DNA from: Planctomycetota bacterium
Lineage (GTDB): Bacteria; Planctomycetota; Planctomycetia; Pirellulales; JADFKK01
DNA length: 43,425 bases
Assembly: GCA_022564995.1 (NCBI GenBank)
Contig: JADFKK010000021.1
Span: 1-43,425 of the forward strand
Direction of reading: 5' to 3'
Below are positions 26,452 through 35,198 of this stretch, piece after piece (positions within the stretch are counted from its first letter, which is position 1; every line of letters begins with the position of its first letter). The translations under genes and the position numbers were made by a program. The notes under the pieces are model-generated. The model saw only the letters and a list, made by a program, of their open reading frames with translations. It searched no databases and had not been told where the DNA came from.

Positions 26452-26533
26452 GTTTAACGGCAAGCCGCAGGCGGCTGCGTTTCTAAGCCAGGTATCAATT
26501 CACAACACAGCCGCCTGCGGCTTGCCGTTAAAC
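26452..26533. repeat. Inverted repeat family B, copy 2
   Basis: Perfect 26-base arms (26452-26477 and 26508-26533, starting GTTTAACGGCAAGCCGCAGG) around a 30-base loop. It differs from copy 1 in the loop and in one inner position. It occupies almost all of the gap between moaB and the radical SAM gene, so it must be transcribed if they form an operon. Confidence 0.95.
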
Positions 26534-26540
26534 GAGCGGT

Positions 26541-27050
26541 TCACCGGCGCGCTTCACGGACCAAATGGGCCAACTCCTTCAGAATAATCTTGCTCATCGC
26601 CAACTGCACGGCGGCGGGGGAGCCGGGCATGGTGAGCAGCACTTTGCGGTCCATCAGCCCGCCGGTCGCGCGGCTGAGCATGGCGGCCGCGCCGACTTGC
26701 TCGTAGCTGAGCATGCGAAACAGTTCGCCGTAACCAGGCAGCGGCGTCGTGAGCATTTCGTTGACCACGTCGAACGTGCGGTCGCGGCGGCTGATGCCGG
26801 TGCCGCCGGTAATCAGTATCGCGTCGACGTCGTCACGGTCGCGATACGCCGCCAACAGTTCGCGAATCCGCTCCGGCTCGTCGGGCACGATCTGCCGGTC
26901 GACGACCTCGTGCTTGCCTTGCCGAAGACGTTCGACCACGGCCAGCCCGCCGGTGTCGGTCTCGAGGGTGCGCGAATCGCTAACCGTCACCACCGCGCAG
27001 CGAACGCTAGACGGGGCCTCGGCACGATGTTGGTCGGCGGATTGGCTCAT
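26541..27050 (-). CDS. moaB: MoaB/Mog-type molybdenum cofactor biosynthesis protein
   Basis: 169 residues from ATG 27050. The MoCF-binding fold shows CAVVTVSDSRTLETDTGG (18-35), ILITGGTGISRRDRT (80s-90s) and LTMPGSPAAVQLAM near the end. MoaB/Mog proteins adenylylate molybdopterin or bind it before metal insertion. The frame stays open to 27464, but that extension is only the translation of a 7-base tandem repeat and is not part of the gene. No ribosome site is seen before ATG 27050. Confidence 0.88.
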   Translation of the reverse strand: MSQSADQHRAEAPSSVRCAVVTVSDSRTLETDTGGLAVVERLRQGKHEVVDRQIVPDEPERIRELLAAYRDRDDVDAILITGGTGISRRDRTFDVVNEMLTTPLPGYGELFRMLSYEQVGAAAMLSRATGGLMDRKVLLTMPGSPAAVQLAMSKIILKELAHLVREARR

Positions 27051-27062
27051 GTGGAATGTTGG

Positions 27063-27236
27063 GATTTGAGATTTGAGATTTGAGATTTGAGATTTGAGAT
27101 TTGAGATTTGAGATTTGAGATTTGAGATTTGAGATTTGAGATTTGAGATTTGAGATTTGAGATTTGAGATTTGAGATTTGAGATTTGGGATTTGGGATTT
27201 GGGATTTGGGATTTGGGATTTGGGATTTGGGATTTG
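27063..27236. repeat. Heptanucleotide tandem array (GATTTGA)17(GATTTGG)7
   Basis: Seventeen perfect GATTTGA units (27063-27181) run without a break into seven perfect GATTTGG units (27182-27230), ending in a partial unit. The array begins 12 bases upstream of the moaB start codon. Unit number is likely to vary between strains. Confidence 0.97.
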
Positions 27237-27410
27237 TAAAGCCGCGACCAGTGGTCGCGTCCCTGAGTTAGCTGTTAAGCGTTTAACACTCCGATCTGCG
27301 ATTCTGTGTGTCTCTGGCTCCCAGATCCCAGTCCCCAGATCCCAGTCCCCAGATCCCAGTCCCCAGATCCCAGTCCCCAGGCCCAGATCCCAGGCCCCAT
27401 CCCCGGTTCT
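27232..27410. repeat. Palindrome family G copy and CCCAGATCCCAGTCCC array upstream of HEAT gene
   Basis: 27232-27259 is a 28-base sequence with a central GCGACCAGTGGTCGC palindrome; its exact reverse complement is at 39989-40016. From about 27318 to 27410 units of AGATCCCAGTCCCC are repeated, of the same type as the tracts near 7314-7368 and 7680-7705. No gene is seen from 27051 to 27638. Confidence 0.85.
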
Positions 27411-27638
27411 CAGCCCCCCGCGTTCGGGAACGCTGCTCCTTGAAAAACGCTCGATATCTCGCAAAACCCCGGCGGGGAGGGTCGGGAACGAGATTAGGCC
27501 GCCAAAACGGTCAAAATCGCTTGCCGGAGCCGCGTCCAGACGCGTATACTTACACTATGGGTAGGGCTTCCGACTGACCGATTCTATCGCAGGTTGCTCG
27601 GACAATCAGCCCCCACAAAGAACCGGAGCAGAGAAAAA

Positions 27639-28862
27639 ATGATCCGCCTTTCCAACGCGACACTGTTGGCCCTTGGGCTGCTGCTATCCGCTTCCTCGGC
27701 GCCGGCCAGCGAGTTTTTGCTCAGCAATGGCGGCCGGGTCCACGGCGAACTGGTCAATGTCGATCAGCGCCCGCGAACGACGTATGTCATTAAGACCGCC
27801 GCGGGTGGCCGGTTGACGCTCGGTCGCTCGCAGGTCAAGCGGATTGTCAACAAGACGCCCCTTGAGCAGCTCTACGAGAAGCTTCGGCCACAGGCCTCCG
27901 ACACGGTCGAAGATCAAACGAAGCTGGCCGATTGGTGTCGCGACAACCGCCTGAAAAAGCAGCGGGTCACGCACCTGCGGCGGATCATCGAATTGGATCC
28001 CGACAACGTCAAGGCACGCGCCTTGTTGGGTTACAAACTCGACGAAGGCAAGTGGAAGACCCAGCGCGAGATCATGGAGGGCCAGGGCTTCATCCGTAGC
28101 CAGGGCAAATGGCGGACCGTCCAGGAGATTGAACTGCTGGACAAAAGTCGTCGGCAGCAGGATCGCGAGAGGGAATGGTTCGCCAAGATCAAACGCTGGC
28201 GGAACGATCTCGATGGCCGCCACGCCGACGAGGCCCGGCAGAGTTTACTGGCCATCGATGACCCGGCGGCGGTCAAGTCGATCGGAAAAAAGCTCGAAGA
28301 CGAAAAATCGTATGAGGTTCGCATGTTGTACCTCGAAATGCTTTCCAACATTGATGGACCCGCGGCGGCGAAAATTCTGATGGAGCAATCGATCGAGGCA
28401 AAAGACGTCGATGAGCGACTGACGGCGATGGAATACGTCGTCGAGCGCAAGAACCCCGAGGTCACCGCCTACTTCGTCGACAAGCTGCGGAGCAAGCTCA
28501 ATTACGAAGTCAATCGGGCGGCCAGGGTGCTGGGACAGATTAAGGATCTCTCGAGCATTGAACCGTTGATCGATAAGCTGATCACCAAGCATAAATACCG
28601 CATCGTGAAGGGCGGCGGCCCGAATCAGATCAGCCAGTCCTTCAACACCAATCCCAACGGCGGCGGCCAGGGCTTCGGCGGCGGCGGTCACTCGTTCGGC
28701 GGAAACCGCCCCCAATACGTCTACAAATATCATCAAAACGGCCAGGTGCTTCAGGCCCTGACCGCCCTGACCGGCCAGAATTTCAACTTCGACACGGTGC
28801 TCTGGAAAAGCTGGTTCAAAGGCCAACGCCGCGCCGAACATCTCAACGGTCGGCGAGATTGA
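27639..28862 (+). CDS. Secreted HEAT-repeat-like protein
   Basis: 407 residues from ATG 27639 (GGAG about 12 bases upstream). Signal peptide LSNATLLALGLLLSASSAPAS. The first part (EFLLSNGGRVHGELVNVDQ ... TLGRSQVKRIV) is a small beta domain common in planctomycete secreted proteins. A helical linker with a GKWKTQREIMEGQGFIRSQGKW-like repeat follows. HEAT-like helices cover about 195-320 (AVKSIGKKLEDEKSYEVRM, AAKILMEQSIEAKDVDERLTA), and a Gly-rich segment lies at about 335-360. It is probably a periplasmic scaffold; no enzyme motif is visible. Its last 20 bases overlap the convergent amidohydrolase. Confidence 0.7.
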   Translation: MIRLSNATLLALGLLLSASSAPASEFLLSNGGRVHGELVNVDQRPRTTYVIKTAAGGRLTLGRSQVKRIVNKTPLEQLYEKLRPQASDTVEDQTKLADWCRDNRLKKQRVTHLRRIIELDPDNVKARALLGYKLDEGKWKTQREIMEGQGFIRSQGKWRTVQEIELLDKSRRQQDREREWFAKIKRWRNDLDGRHADEARQSLLAIDDPAAVKSIGKKLEDEKSYEVRMLYLEMLSNIDGPAAAKILMEQSIEAKDVDERLTAMEYVVERKNPEVTAYFVDKLRSKLNYEVNRAARVLGQIKDLSSIEPLIDKLITKHKYRIVKGGGPNQISQSFNTNPNGGGQGFGGGGHSFGGNRPQYVYKYHQNGQVLQALTALTGQNFNFDTVLWKSWFKGQRRAEHLNGRRD

Positions 28863-29856
28863 GCAATCCGTAAATCTTCACCGCGTTGTCGTGCAGCAGC
28901 TTGCGTTGCTCGCTCCGCTTCCGCTCGGAAATCACCTCCTTGAGCGCCGCAACCCACTGACGATAGCTGGCCACCAGCAGGCAAACCGGCCAGTCGCCGC
29001 CGAACACGACGCGGTCGGGGCCGAAGCTGTCGAGGCAGTGATTGATGATCGGCGCCAGGTCGTCGCTCTTCCAATCGTCCTTCGGCGCGCGAGCAACAAC
29101 GCCGGAGATCTTGCAGATCACGTTTTCCTGCTTGGCCAGCGCGGCGATATCGCGCCGCCAGGGGTCGACTTGGTGCCATGGCTTGGTGTCGCCGCGACGC
29201 TTGGCCGACATGAACGCCATCGGGTCGGCGTTGCCGCAGTGGTCGACGATGAAGCGGGTGTCGGGACATTTCTGGGCCAGCTTTAGCCCGTCGGACAGCT
29301 CGGTCGGTCTCATGCACAAGTCGAAGCTCATGCCGAGCTTGCCCAGCAGCCGCACGCTCTTGATGTATTGCTCCTGCAGGCAAAGGCCGCGCTTGGTCTC
29401 GTCGACTTGCAACACCTGGCGCACGCCCTTGATGTATGGGCTGCCCTTGAACTGCGTGATGTAGGCCTTGAATTTTTCCGATCCCGGCCGCCCGGAGATT
29501 ACCGCCGCCACGGTCGGATGATCCTTGCTCTTCGATAGCGCGATGACGTGCCTGGCCTCACGGGTCTGTTGGCTGGGATCTACGTCGATCTCCATGTACA
29601 CCGCCTTGACCACGTTGAGGCCCTTGGTGGCCTTGAGGAAGTCGGCCGTGACGTAACTGCGGGCCAGCACCTTCGGCGCCCCGGCCAACCACGGCGGCTT
29701 GAACTTCGAGAGATCCCAAAGATGTTGGTGCGTGTCGACGATCGGCAGCAACTCAGTCTCCTTTGCGGCAGCAACGGCGGGCATAGTGCCCAGGACGCCC
29801 GCAGCAAGTCCTGCCCGGGCGGAATGGTCGATGAATTCTCGGCGAGTGGTTTTCAT
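28843..29856 (-). CDS. Tat-exported amidohydrolase (Amidohydro_2 / lactonase-like TIM barrel)
   Basis: 337 residues from ATG 29856, where the Tat signal TTRREFIDHSARAGLAAGVLG begins. The metal-binding motif is VDTHQHLWDL (HxH). Later landmarks are FIVDHCGNADP and the C-terminal FGGDWPVCLL, whose Asp is typical of the family. Related enzymes hydrolyse lactones or decarboxylate; L-fuconolactonase-like activity is possible but unproven. Confidence 0.88.
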   Translation of the reverse strand: MKTTRREFIDHSARAGLAAGVLGTMPAVAAAKETELLPIVDTHQHLWDLSKFKPPWLAGAPKVLARSYVTADFLKATKGLNVVKAVYMEIDVDPSQQTREARHVIALSKSKDHPTVAAVISGRPGSEKFKAYITQFKGSPYIKGVRQVLQVDETKRGLCLQEQYIKSVRLLGKLGMSFDLCMRPTELSDGLKLAQKCPDTRFIVDHCGNADPMAFMSAKRRGDTKPWHQVDPWRRDIAALAKQENVICKISGVVARAPKDDWKSDDLAPIINHCLDSFGPDRVVFGGDWPVCLLVASYRQWVAALKEVISERKRSEQRKLLHDNAVKIYGLLNLADR

Positions 29857-30227
29857 GGCAATGCGATCGAAGAGGTTGAGGGGATGAAGGGCGAGGCATT
29901 CGACATGGGGCAGGATTCCCAACCTGCCGGGGCTCAGCCTGCATTGCCTGCTGCTTGTCGGTGTGCCTGTCGGTGACAGGTTGGGAAACCTGCCCCACGT
30001 TGACGATCATAGTCCACCGCAGCAGCCAAAGCCAGCAAGCGGGCTCGGCGGTTGGGGCGATTGAAGAAGCCCGAAGGCTTTAGGCCATTCGGTCGTCCTT
30101 TGGCGTGGGTATAATGAAAATGGGTTGACAGGCGATTGCAGGTCGATGTAAGGTTGTCTACACTAAAGGGTTTAGCGATCATCAAAGACTTCGTCGCAAT
30201 GCCGGAGTAGGATCGGGAACCAACCCA
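29857..30227. repeat. 371-base gap with 21-base inverted repeat (family D)
   Basis: TGGGGCAGGATTCCCAACCTG (29906-29926) and CAGGTTGGGAAACCTGCCCCA (29977-29997) pair at 20 of 21 positions. The 50-base spacer contains CCTGCTGCTTGTCGG-like text. The rest of the gap carries the upstream region of the next operon and no gene. Confidence 0.8.
30125..30152 (+). promoter_or_regulatory. Possible promoter of the three-gene operon
   Basis: A perfect TTGACA at 30125-30130 is followed after 16 bases by the weak -10 match TGTAAG (30147-30152), about 75 bases before the first gene. It is suggestive only; planctomycete promoters are poorly defined. Confidence 0.25.
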
Positions 30228-30962
30228 ATGGCCACCAGAAGTTTCCTGTTCGGAAATCCTCCCTTCCGGTTCTTGGCGGGTCATCTTGCGCAAGACGCAG
30301 ACTTTCTGAATGACGCCCGACATATCCTGGACATCGATCAAGATGCGTATCTGCGGCTATCGACCCAACTCGCAAAGTCGGACGCTTTTCTGAGTCGTTC
30401 TGATTTGGTCTCAATCGTTGGCGAGGCGCTAGGAGCGAGCGAAGATTCAAAGCGGATCGCGTCTATCATTTATCGCTTTGGCAGCATCCTGCATGATGCG
30501 GACATGGATGCCACTGAAGCCATGGACGAATTGGGCAGGGCGATTGAAGAGAAAGCCGAAAGCCTTGATCCGCAAGAACGCCGGACACTAACCGATCGGC
30601 TGCGAAAGTTGGCTGCGGAGCCAATCGGGATCGCCAAGCAATACAAGGCCCGGCAGTTGGTTGACGCCATCGGCGCGGAACTCGATGATTTTCGGATTAT
30701 CTGTGATATCCGTCCTATCTTTGATAAGCAGCGTGAGCGGATCGAGGGGGCGATCCCGCTGACGGTCCTACGGCTGGAATACAGCAAGCCAGACGGTGAA
30801 TCCGCGGTTGTAGAGGTGCGAGTTACGGAGAAGCAGATCGCAAGGTTTGGAGAGAAGATGGCAGACGCCGGTCTTAAGCTGAGAATGATTAAGGATCTCT
30901 TGGTTCACCACGAGCTTCCCATTCCAAAAACGAAATCCACAAATGCAGAGGATGAGTCATAG
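30228..30962 (+). CDS. Hypothetical protein, first gene of a three-gene operon
   Basis: 244 residues, not recognised. The N-terminal half is helical (LNDARHILDIDQDAYLRL, LVSIVGEALGASEDSKRI, a region rich in Glu and Arg). The C-terminal part alternates a beta strand (LTVLRLEYSKPDGESAVVEV) with a long helix (TEKQIARFGEKMADAGLKLR). That order, helical N-domain then short beta plus helix, loosely recalls COMM-domain proteins, but only as a shape. The stop TAG shares its G with the GTG start of the next gene, so the two are translationally coupled. Base composition looks less GC-rich than in most of the window. Confidence 0.65.
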   Translation: MATRSFLFGNPPFRFLAGHLAQDADFLNDARHILDIDQDAYLRLSTQLAKSDAFLSRSDLVSIVGEALGASEDSKRIASIIYRFGSILHDADMDATEAMDELGRAIEEKAESLDPQERRTLTDRLRKLAAEPIGIAKQYKARQLVDAIGAELDDFRIICDIRPIFDKQRERIEGAIPLTVLRLEYSKPDGESAVVEVRVTEKQIARFGEKMADAGLKLRMIKDLLVHHELPIPKTKSTNAEDES

Positions 30963-31960
30963 TGCCGCAGCCCAGTGAAACCCGAAAGCCGCCGACTGAA
31001 GCCGAGGCGTTCTATAGAGAAGCCGTAGCGTTCTATAGAGAAATCGAGGCTAGGGCGAGCGCGGCGATGAAAGTGGATTTCACAGCAACACTGAAATCGC
31101 TGAATAAGGTTCGGCTGCCGCCGTACGGCGTGATGACGGTTCTCGGGGGCGTTGTCGAGAAGTTGCCGTCGGGTCAATATGACGCGGCGCTTGATACTGA
31201 CGAAGGGCGTGTGGTAATCCGAAGTGCTAAACGGACAGATCGCGCAACAGATCCGCAATTCGTATCTTCAAGTGCAAGTTTGCTCGATGATGCTGCCGCA
31301 GATTCCAGCGTACTCACCCCCGATCAACTTCTAGACCAGTTGGCCAATGCCGGAACGAATCCACCCTGTCGCCTGCTCTGCGAGGCAGAACTAACACGTT
31401 TCGTTCCATCACAGCATGAGGCGCTCCTCCCGCTTCTATGGCGGTACATCCTCAATCACCGCAACAGCAACGATCGTGACGAACTCGTTGCCGTCGGTTC
31501 GGCCATCCGTAAGTACATTGCGATCATGCCGATGGACCGGATGGGCGAGTTGGCTGTTCTTCTTAAATCCGGTAACAGATCGCCGCTGCCGATCGAGCTT
31601 GAGATTGAAGTGGCCAAGATGGTCTATCGCAACTTTGAAGTGCATCCACCGGTTGACGCTAATCCACAGCCAGAATTGGCGCAGCGACTCTTGGAGATCG
31701 TGCAGGCATACACGAACCCACGCATCCTATTACGCGACAAGCACTCGGCTGCCGCTTCGTTGGCAATTGAAGCAATCGTATCAATGCGCAGTTCACTTGC
31801 GGAGCAGGCATGGCAAGCGGCCATCTCATGCCCCTATCGTTGGTTCGCTGAACTGGTTAGCGACGACCTCGACGACCTTCATAAGCGGTGGAGCATCGAT
31901 CACCCGGATGCCGCAGCTTGGCTTGGCGAACTACGCAACCGTGTCGTAGCGCGAGTGTGA
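30962..31960 (+). CDS. Hypothetical protein, second gene of the operon
   Basis: 332 residues from GTG 30962, which overlaps the preceding stop by one base. The N-terminus has an internal repeat, EAFYREAVAFYREIEA, from a 21-base DNA duplication. An early small beta section (LPPYGVMTVLGGVVEKLPSG) is followed by a helical C-terminal half with armadillo-like character (LLPLLWRYILNHRN, AQRLLEIVQAYTN, AAASLAIEAIVSMR). No catalytic motif, signal peptide or membrane segment is visible. The function is unknown; its tight linkage suggests a complex with the flanking products. Confidence 0.65.
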   Translation: MPQPSETRKPPTEAEAFYREAVAFYREIEARASAAMKVDFTATLKSLNKVRLPPYGVMTVLGGVVEKLPSGQYDAALDTDEGRVVIRSAKRTDRATDPQFVSSSASLLDDAAADSSVLTPDQLLDQLANAGTNPPCRLLCEAELTRFVPSQHEALLPLLWRYILNHRNSNDRDELVAVGSAIRKYIAIMPMDRMGELAVLLKSGNRSPLPIELEIEVAKMVYRNFEVHPPVDANPQPELAQRLLEIVQAYTNPRILLRDKHSAAASLAIEAIVSMRSSLAEQAWQAAISCPYRWFAELVSDDLDDLHKRWSIDHPDAAAWLGELRNRVVARV

Positions 31961-31981
31961 TCCGGGGATGCGGAGATTGGC

Positions 31982-32665
31982 GTGCCGAGTATTCGCACAA
32001 CCGGATCGAAAGTCTCGCTCGCCATCTTCGACGTCGTGGGGCAGGACGGTGATGAAGTTGGCTTCATCGATCATACGGGACTCGCCGAATCCGCAGGTTC
32101 GCAACATACTGGCAGAATCCCCGTGCTCGACATGGGACCGCCTTTGCATGGGCAGGGTAGCCCAAATCACATAATTGCCAATGTTGTGGGGAGCGCCACG
32201 CTAACAGACGCCGAAGAACAGAAGATCAGGACATTCGTCGACCGACACGCGAGCGAGCATCTGATATTTCAGCAGCTCACTGGGCTGCCGTTGCTTAGGT
32301 TGGCTCCGCAAATGTTCTGCGTTCATCCGCACGCGTCGCCACTCAACGAGGATGACGGCCGCTATGTAAGAATGCGATTCAGTTGTGCAGGTTTTGTAGT
32401 TGAGGCGTACAAGAAAGCGCGGATCAGATTGCTGGACCCCAGCGCCTTGCCGATGGTCGACATCGAAATCATCCGCGTAGGCTACCCACTCCAAGCACGT
32501 TTGATGGACCATGACAAGATCAGTCCAGAAGATTTAGGTCTTCGGGGTAGCGGGCCTTGGCCGGTGCTGCTCTGTGGTTACCTGTTCCACGCATTAGACC
32601 GTGGCACTGACGCCATCCGGAATGGACCCTTTGCGCCAGATGTAGCGCATCGGCATTTCTCGTGA
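31982..32665 (+). CDS. Hypothetical protein, third gene; possible papain-like Cys domain
   Basis: 227 residues from GTG 31982, with CGGAG about 8 bases upstream and 21 bases after the previous stop. The segment RFSCAGFVVEAYKKARI looks like the nucleophile region of NlpC/P60 or permuted papain-like (YiiX) enzymes, which read C-[ST]-x-[FL]-V...Y. Possible histidines lie before it (PNHIIANVVG, QMFCVHPHA). A permuted His-then-Cys order would fit, but no clear third residue is assigned. It has no signal peptide, so it probably acts in the cytoplasm. The gene ends 83 bases before the tRNA-His. Confidence 0.6.
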   Translation: MPSIRTTGSKVSLAIFDVVGQDGDEVGFIDHTGLAESAGSQHTGRIPVLDMGPPLHGQGSPNHIIANVVGSATLTDAEEQKIRTFVDRHASEHLIFQQLTGLPLLRLAPQMFCVHPHASPLNEDDGRYVRMRFSCAGFVVEAYKKARIRLLDPSALPMVDIEIIRVGYPLQARLMDHDKISPEDLGLRGSGPWPVLLCGYLFHALDRGTDAIRNGPFAPDVAHRHFS

Positions 32666-32748
32666 CGCCCAAAGGCATGGTGCGAATGCGAATTCACGCA
32701 ATCGCGCAAAGGAAAACCCGAACGACAGATACCCGCCGTTCGGGCAAG

Positions 32749-32823
32749 GGTGGCTGAGGGGACTCGAACCCCCGACACCTAGAATCACAATCTAGCACTC
32801 TAACCAACTGAGCTACAGCCACC
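32749..32823 (-). tRNA. tRNA-His (anticodon GTG)
   Basis: A 75-base cloverleaf on the minus strand. The acceptor GGTGGCTG pairs with CAGCCACC, the first G being the extra G-1 opposite C73, diagnostic of tRNA-His. The D-arm is AGCTCAGTTGGTTAGAG. The anticodon arm CTAGA-TTGTGAT-TCTAG has GTG. The T-arm is GGGGGTTCGAGTCCCC. The 3' CCA is not encoded. Confidence 0.97.
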
Positions 32824-33123
32824 GTGTCTCACAAGCAGAAATCATAGAGCGCCTGGCGGAAAGGGTCAATCGCCTATCCGTAGGGCATGCTCTGCATGCC
32901 GGCGCATGAAAACGGGTCGTTTTACTGTGAGCTTTTCATCCAGAAGGAACGCTCCGCCGCCACCTGGGCTCGTCCCGGTGGAGCGCACGTTTTTGCACTA
33001 ACTCACTTGCGATTACCCCCCACTCTTGTCTCGACGCACCGGTAGTGCAGAAACCCTGCTTCCACCGAGGCAAGCTCGGGTGGGGAGCCATTGTTTGTGG
33101 TAGCATGACCTGTCTATTCCGGC
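32824..33123. other. 300-base gap without gene
   Basis: It contains TAGGGCATGCTCTGCATGCC, akin to a sequence near 13475-13495, and a CGCTCC ... GGAGCG stem around 32948-32985. No coding frame is supported. Confidence 0.5.
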
Positions 33124-33903
33124 TCAAAACGGAAAATTCCCGTCGACTTCCGCGTCGGACAATTCGACCAGGAACCCGGCCAGACGCTCGACCAATAGCC
33201 CCACGAATCGCTCGCCCTTGGCGGCCGTGGCCGAATGTGGGTTGCCGGCGCCGCTGTTGGTGGTCAGCAGATGCCAGGGGCGGGTGATCGAAACCCAGCC
33301 TTGGTTGACTGCCTCGAACTGGGTCGGCCGCTTGTCGCCGGCGTCGGCGGTGAGCGTGCCATCGGCCTTGCGATCGACCAATTCGGGAAAATACGCCAAT
33401 CCGATCGAGGTTTCCATCTCGCCGGCGTGATCGTCCGGGTTTTCAAAGATCTGGCTGCTGACGTCCGCGAGCACCTGATACCAGTTAATCAGGAACAGGT
33501 GGGCATCGACCGTGCCGTATAGTTCGCGCAGCAGCGGCTTCAGGTCGTTTCCGCCGTGGCTGTTGAGCAGGACAATTTTCTGAATGCCATGGTTCGCCAA
33601 CGAATCGACCAGATCGGTGATGAAAGCGAACAGCGTCCGCGGGTTGACGTTCATCGACAGCGGGAATTCCCGCTGATTGGTCTCGGTGCCGTAAGGAATC
33701 GTCGGCAGCAGAATCACCTTGGCCCCGCGGCCGTGGGCTTCTTCGCAGATTTTCTCGCCGATCAGATCGCCTTCGAGCGTGTCGGTGCTGTAGGGCAAAT
33801 GCAGATTGTGCGGCTCGGTGGCGCCCAGCGGCAATACGGCCACCTGATAATCGGCCTCTTTCACATGGCCGTAATTCGTTTCAGCAAGTATCCAAGGTCG
33901 CAC
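33124..33903 (-). CDS. Creatininase family protein (metal-dependent amidase)
   Basis: 259 residues from GTG 33903. Family metal ligands are seen in LPLGATEPHNLHLPYSTD (E30, H32, D41), NSHGGND (H116) and HAGEMETS (E162). Members hydrolyse cyclic amides or formamides (creatinine, the riboflavin intermediate FAPy); the substrate here is not predictable. It is transcribed alone, with a repeat-rich gap upstream. Confidence 0.88.
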   Translation of the reverse strand: MRPWILAETNYGHVKEADYQVAVLPLGATEPHNLHLPYSTDTLEGDLIGEKICEEAHGRGAKVILLPTIPYGTETNQREFPLSMNVNPRTLFAFITDLVDSLANHGIQKIVLLNSHGGNDLKPLLRELYGTVDAHLFLINWYQVLADVSSQIFENPDDHAGEMETSIGLAYFPELVDRKADGTLTADAGDKRPTQFEAVNQGWVSITRPWHLLTTNSGAGNPHSATAAKGERFVGLLVERLAGFLVELSDAEVDGNFPF

Positions 33904-33945
33904 TGGTGGAGGCCTTCACGAGGGTGGGAACGTATTGAGAAAATC

Positions 33946-34085
33946 CGAAATCCTAAGCACGAAATCCTAAACAAATCAGAATGTTTCAATGATCAAATCT
34001 TGGAACAAAACGATTCGAGCGAGACTGTTTTGGGCTTTTGAATTTCGACATTTGAATTTGTTTAGGATTTAGGATTTCGTGCTTT
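33946..34085. repeat. Inverted repeat of AAATCCTAAACAAAT type
   Basis: The AAATCCTAAGCACGAAATCC region (about 33949-33980) is complementary to the TTTAGGATTTAGGATTTCGT region (about 34060-34082), around an AT-richer spacer. The gap holds no gene. Confidence 0.6.
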
Positions 34086-34133
34086 CCGATTCGCTCAGCC
34101 ACCACCCGCCGATAACGCGGCAAGATGCCGCGT

Positions 34134-34970
34134 CTACTTTGGCTTGGACGCGATCACGCCTTCTTCCGGGCTGCTGGCCGTGGCGTATAACTTTTTCGGA
34201 ATCCGCCCGGCCAAATAGGCCCAGCGACCGGCTTCGGTGCCGGCACGCATCGCGCGGGCCATGCCGACGGGATCGGCGGCGTGGGCGATGCCCGTGTTGA
34301 GCAGCACGCCGTCGACGCCCAGTTCCATGGCCATCGCAACATCGCTGGCCGTGCCGACGCCGGCGTCGACAATCACGGGGTAATCGGGGTCGCCGTCTTT
34401 CAGATATTCCAGGCAGATGCGGATGTTGTTCGGATTGAGCACGCCCTGGCCCGATCCGATGGGGCTGCCGGCCGGCATCACGCTCGTGGCGCCGGCCTCT
34501 TTCAGCCGCTTGGCCGAAACCGGATCGTCGGTCGTGTAACAGAGCACCGAGAAACCCTCGGCCACCAGTTTCTCGGTCGCCTGGAGCGTGGCGAACGGAT
34601 CGGGCAGCAGCGTCTTGGTATCGCCGAGCACTTCCAGCTTGACCCAATCGGCGCCGGGGTTTTCCAGCCCGAGCAGAATCTCTCGCCCCAGCCGGGCGAC
34701 CCGAATCGCGTCGTCGGCCGAGAAGCAGCCGGCCGTGTTGGGCAGCAAGACGTAACGGCTGGTATCGATGAAATCGAGCAAGTTGTTACCGGCCGCGTCG
34801 ATCAGCCGTTCGCGCCGCACGGCCACGGTGATGCACTCGGTGCCCGAGGCATCGAGCGCCTCGGCCATCAGGTCGTGACTGGCGTATTTACCGGTGCCGA
34901 CGATCAGGCGGCTGCTGAAGGTGTGGCTGCCCAATTGCAGCGAGTCGTCGGTGAGCATGTCCGTTGCCAT
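34134..34970 (-). CDS. thiG: Thiazole synthase ThiG
   Basis: 278 residues from ATG 34970 (AGGA 9 bases upstream). A TIM barrel that joins deoxyxylulose phosphate, dehydroglycine and ThiS-thiocarboxylate sulfur into the thiamine thiazole. The Schiff-base lysine is in [10 protein letters not shown] (K111). Other marks are [10 protein letters not shown] (20-29), the [16 protein letters not shown] loop and [14 protein letters not shown]. It is 16 bases downstream of thiS, in an operon. Confidence 0.95.
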   Translation of the reverse strand: MATDMLTDDSLQLGSHTFSSRLIVGTGKYASHDLMAEALDASGTECITVAVRRERLIDAAGNNLLDFIDTSRYVLLPNTAGCFSADDAIRVARLGREILLGLENPGADWVKLEVLGDTKTLLPDPFATLQATEKLVAEGFSVLCYTTDDPVSAKRLKEAGATSVMPAGSPIGSGQGVLNPNNIRICLEYLKDGDPDYPVIVDAGVGTASDVAMAMELGVDGVLLNTGIAHAADPVGMARAMRAGTEAGRWAYLAGRIPKKLYATASSPEEGVIASKPK

Positions 34971-34986
34971 GGCGTTGTCCTGTAGG

Positions 34987-35187
34987 TTATCCTCCACCGA
35001 CCAGCGTCACCACTTCGACGCGGTCGCCTTCGCGCAGTGGACACTCGGCGTGCCGATCGCGCGGAACGAGTTGCAAGTTCACTTCGACGGCAAGCTGCCG
35101 AGGCTCCAGCCCCATGTCGCTGAGCAACTCGGCAACGCTAAGCCGCTCGCCGACCTGACGAGGCTGTCCGTTATAAACGATTTCCAC
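34987..35187 (-). CDS. thiS: Sulfur carrier protein ThiS
   Basis: 66 residues from GTG 35187 (AAGGA 8-9 bases upstream). Ubiquitin-like fold ([14 protein letters not shown] ... [13 protein letters not shown]). The terminal Gly-Gly is the thiocarboxylate attachment site. It sits directly before thiG and 11 bases after the secreted-protein gene. Confidence 0.95.
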   Translation of the reverse strand: MEIVYNGQPRQVGERLSVAELLSDMGLEPRQLAVEVNLQLVPRDRHAECPLREGDRVEVVTLVGGG

Positions 35188-35198
35188 GCAATGATTCC

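Noticed and set aside
27063..27236. CRISPR-like array
   Set aside because: The units are contiguous heptamers without spacers, and there are no cas genes in the window.
27051..27464. N-terminal extension of moaB with a repeating SNLKSQI peptide
   Set aside because: It is the translation of the 7-base tandem array; 21 bases give a 7-residue period. The MoaB fold starts at ATG 27050.
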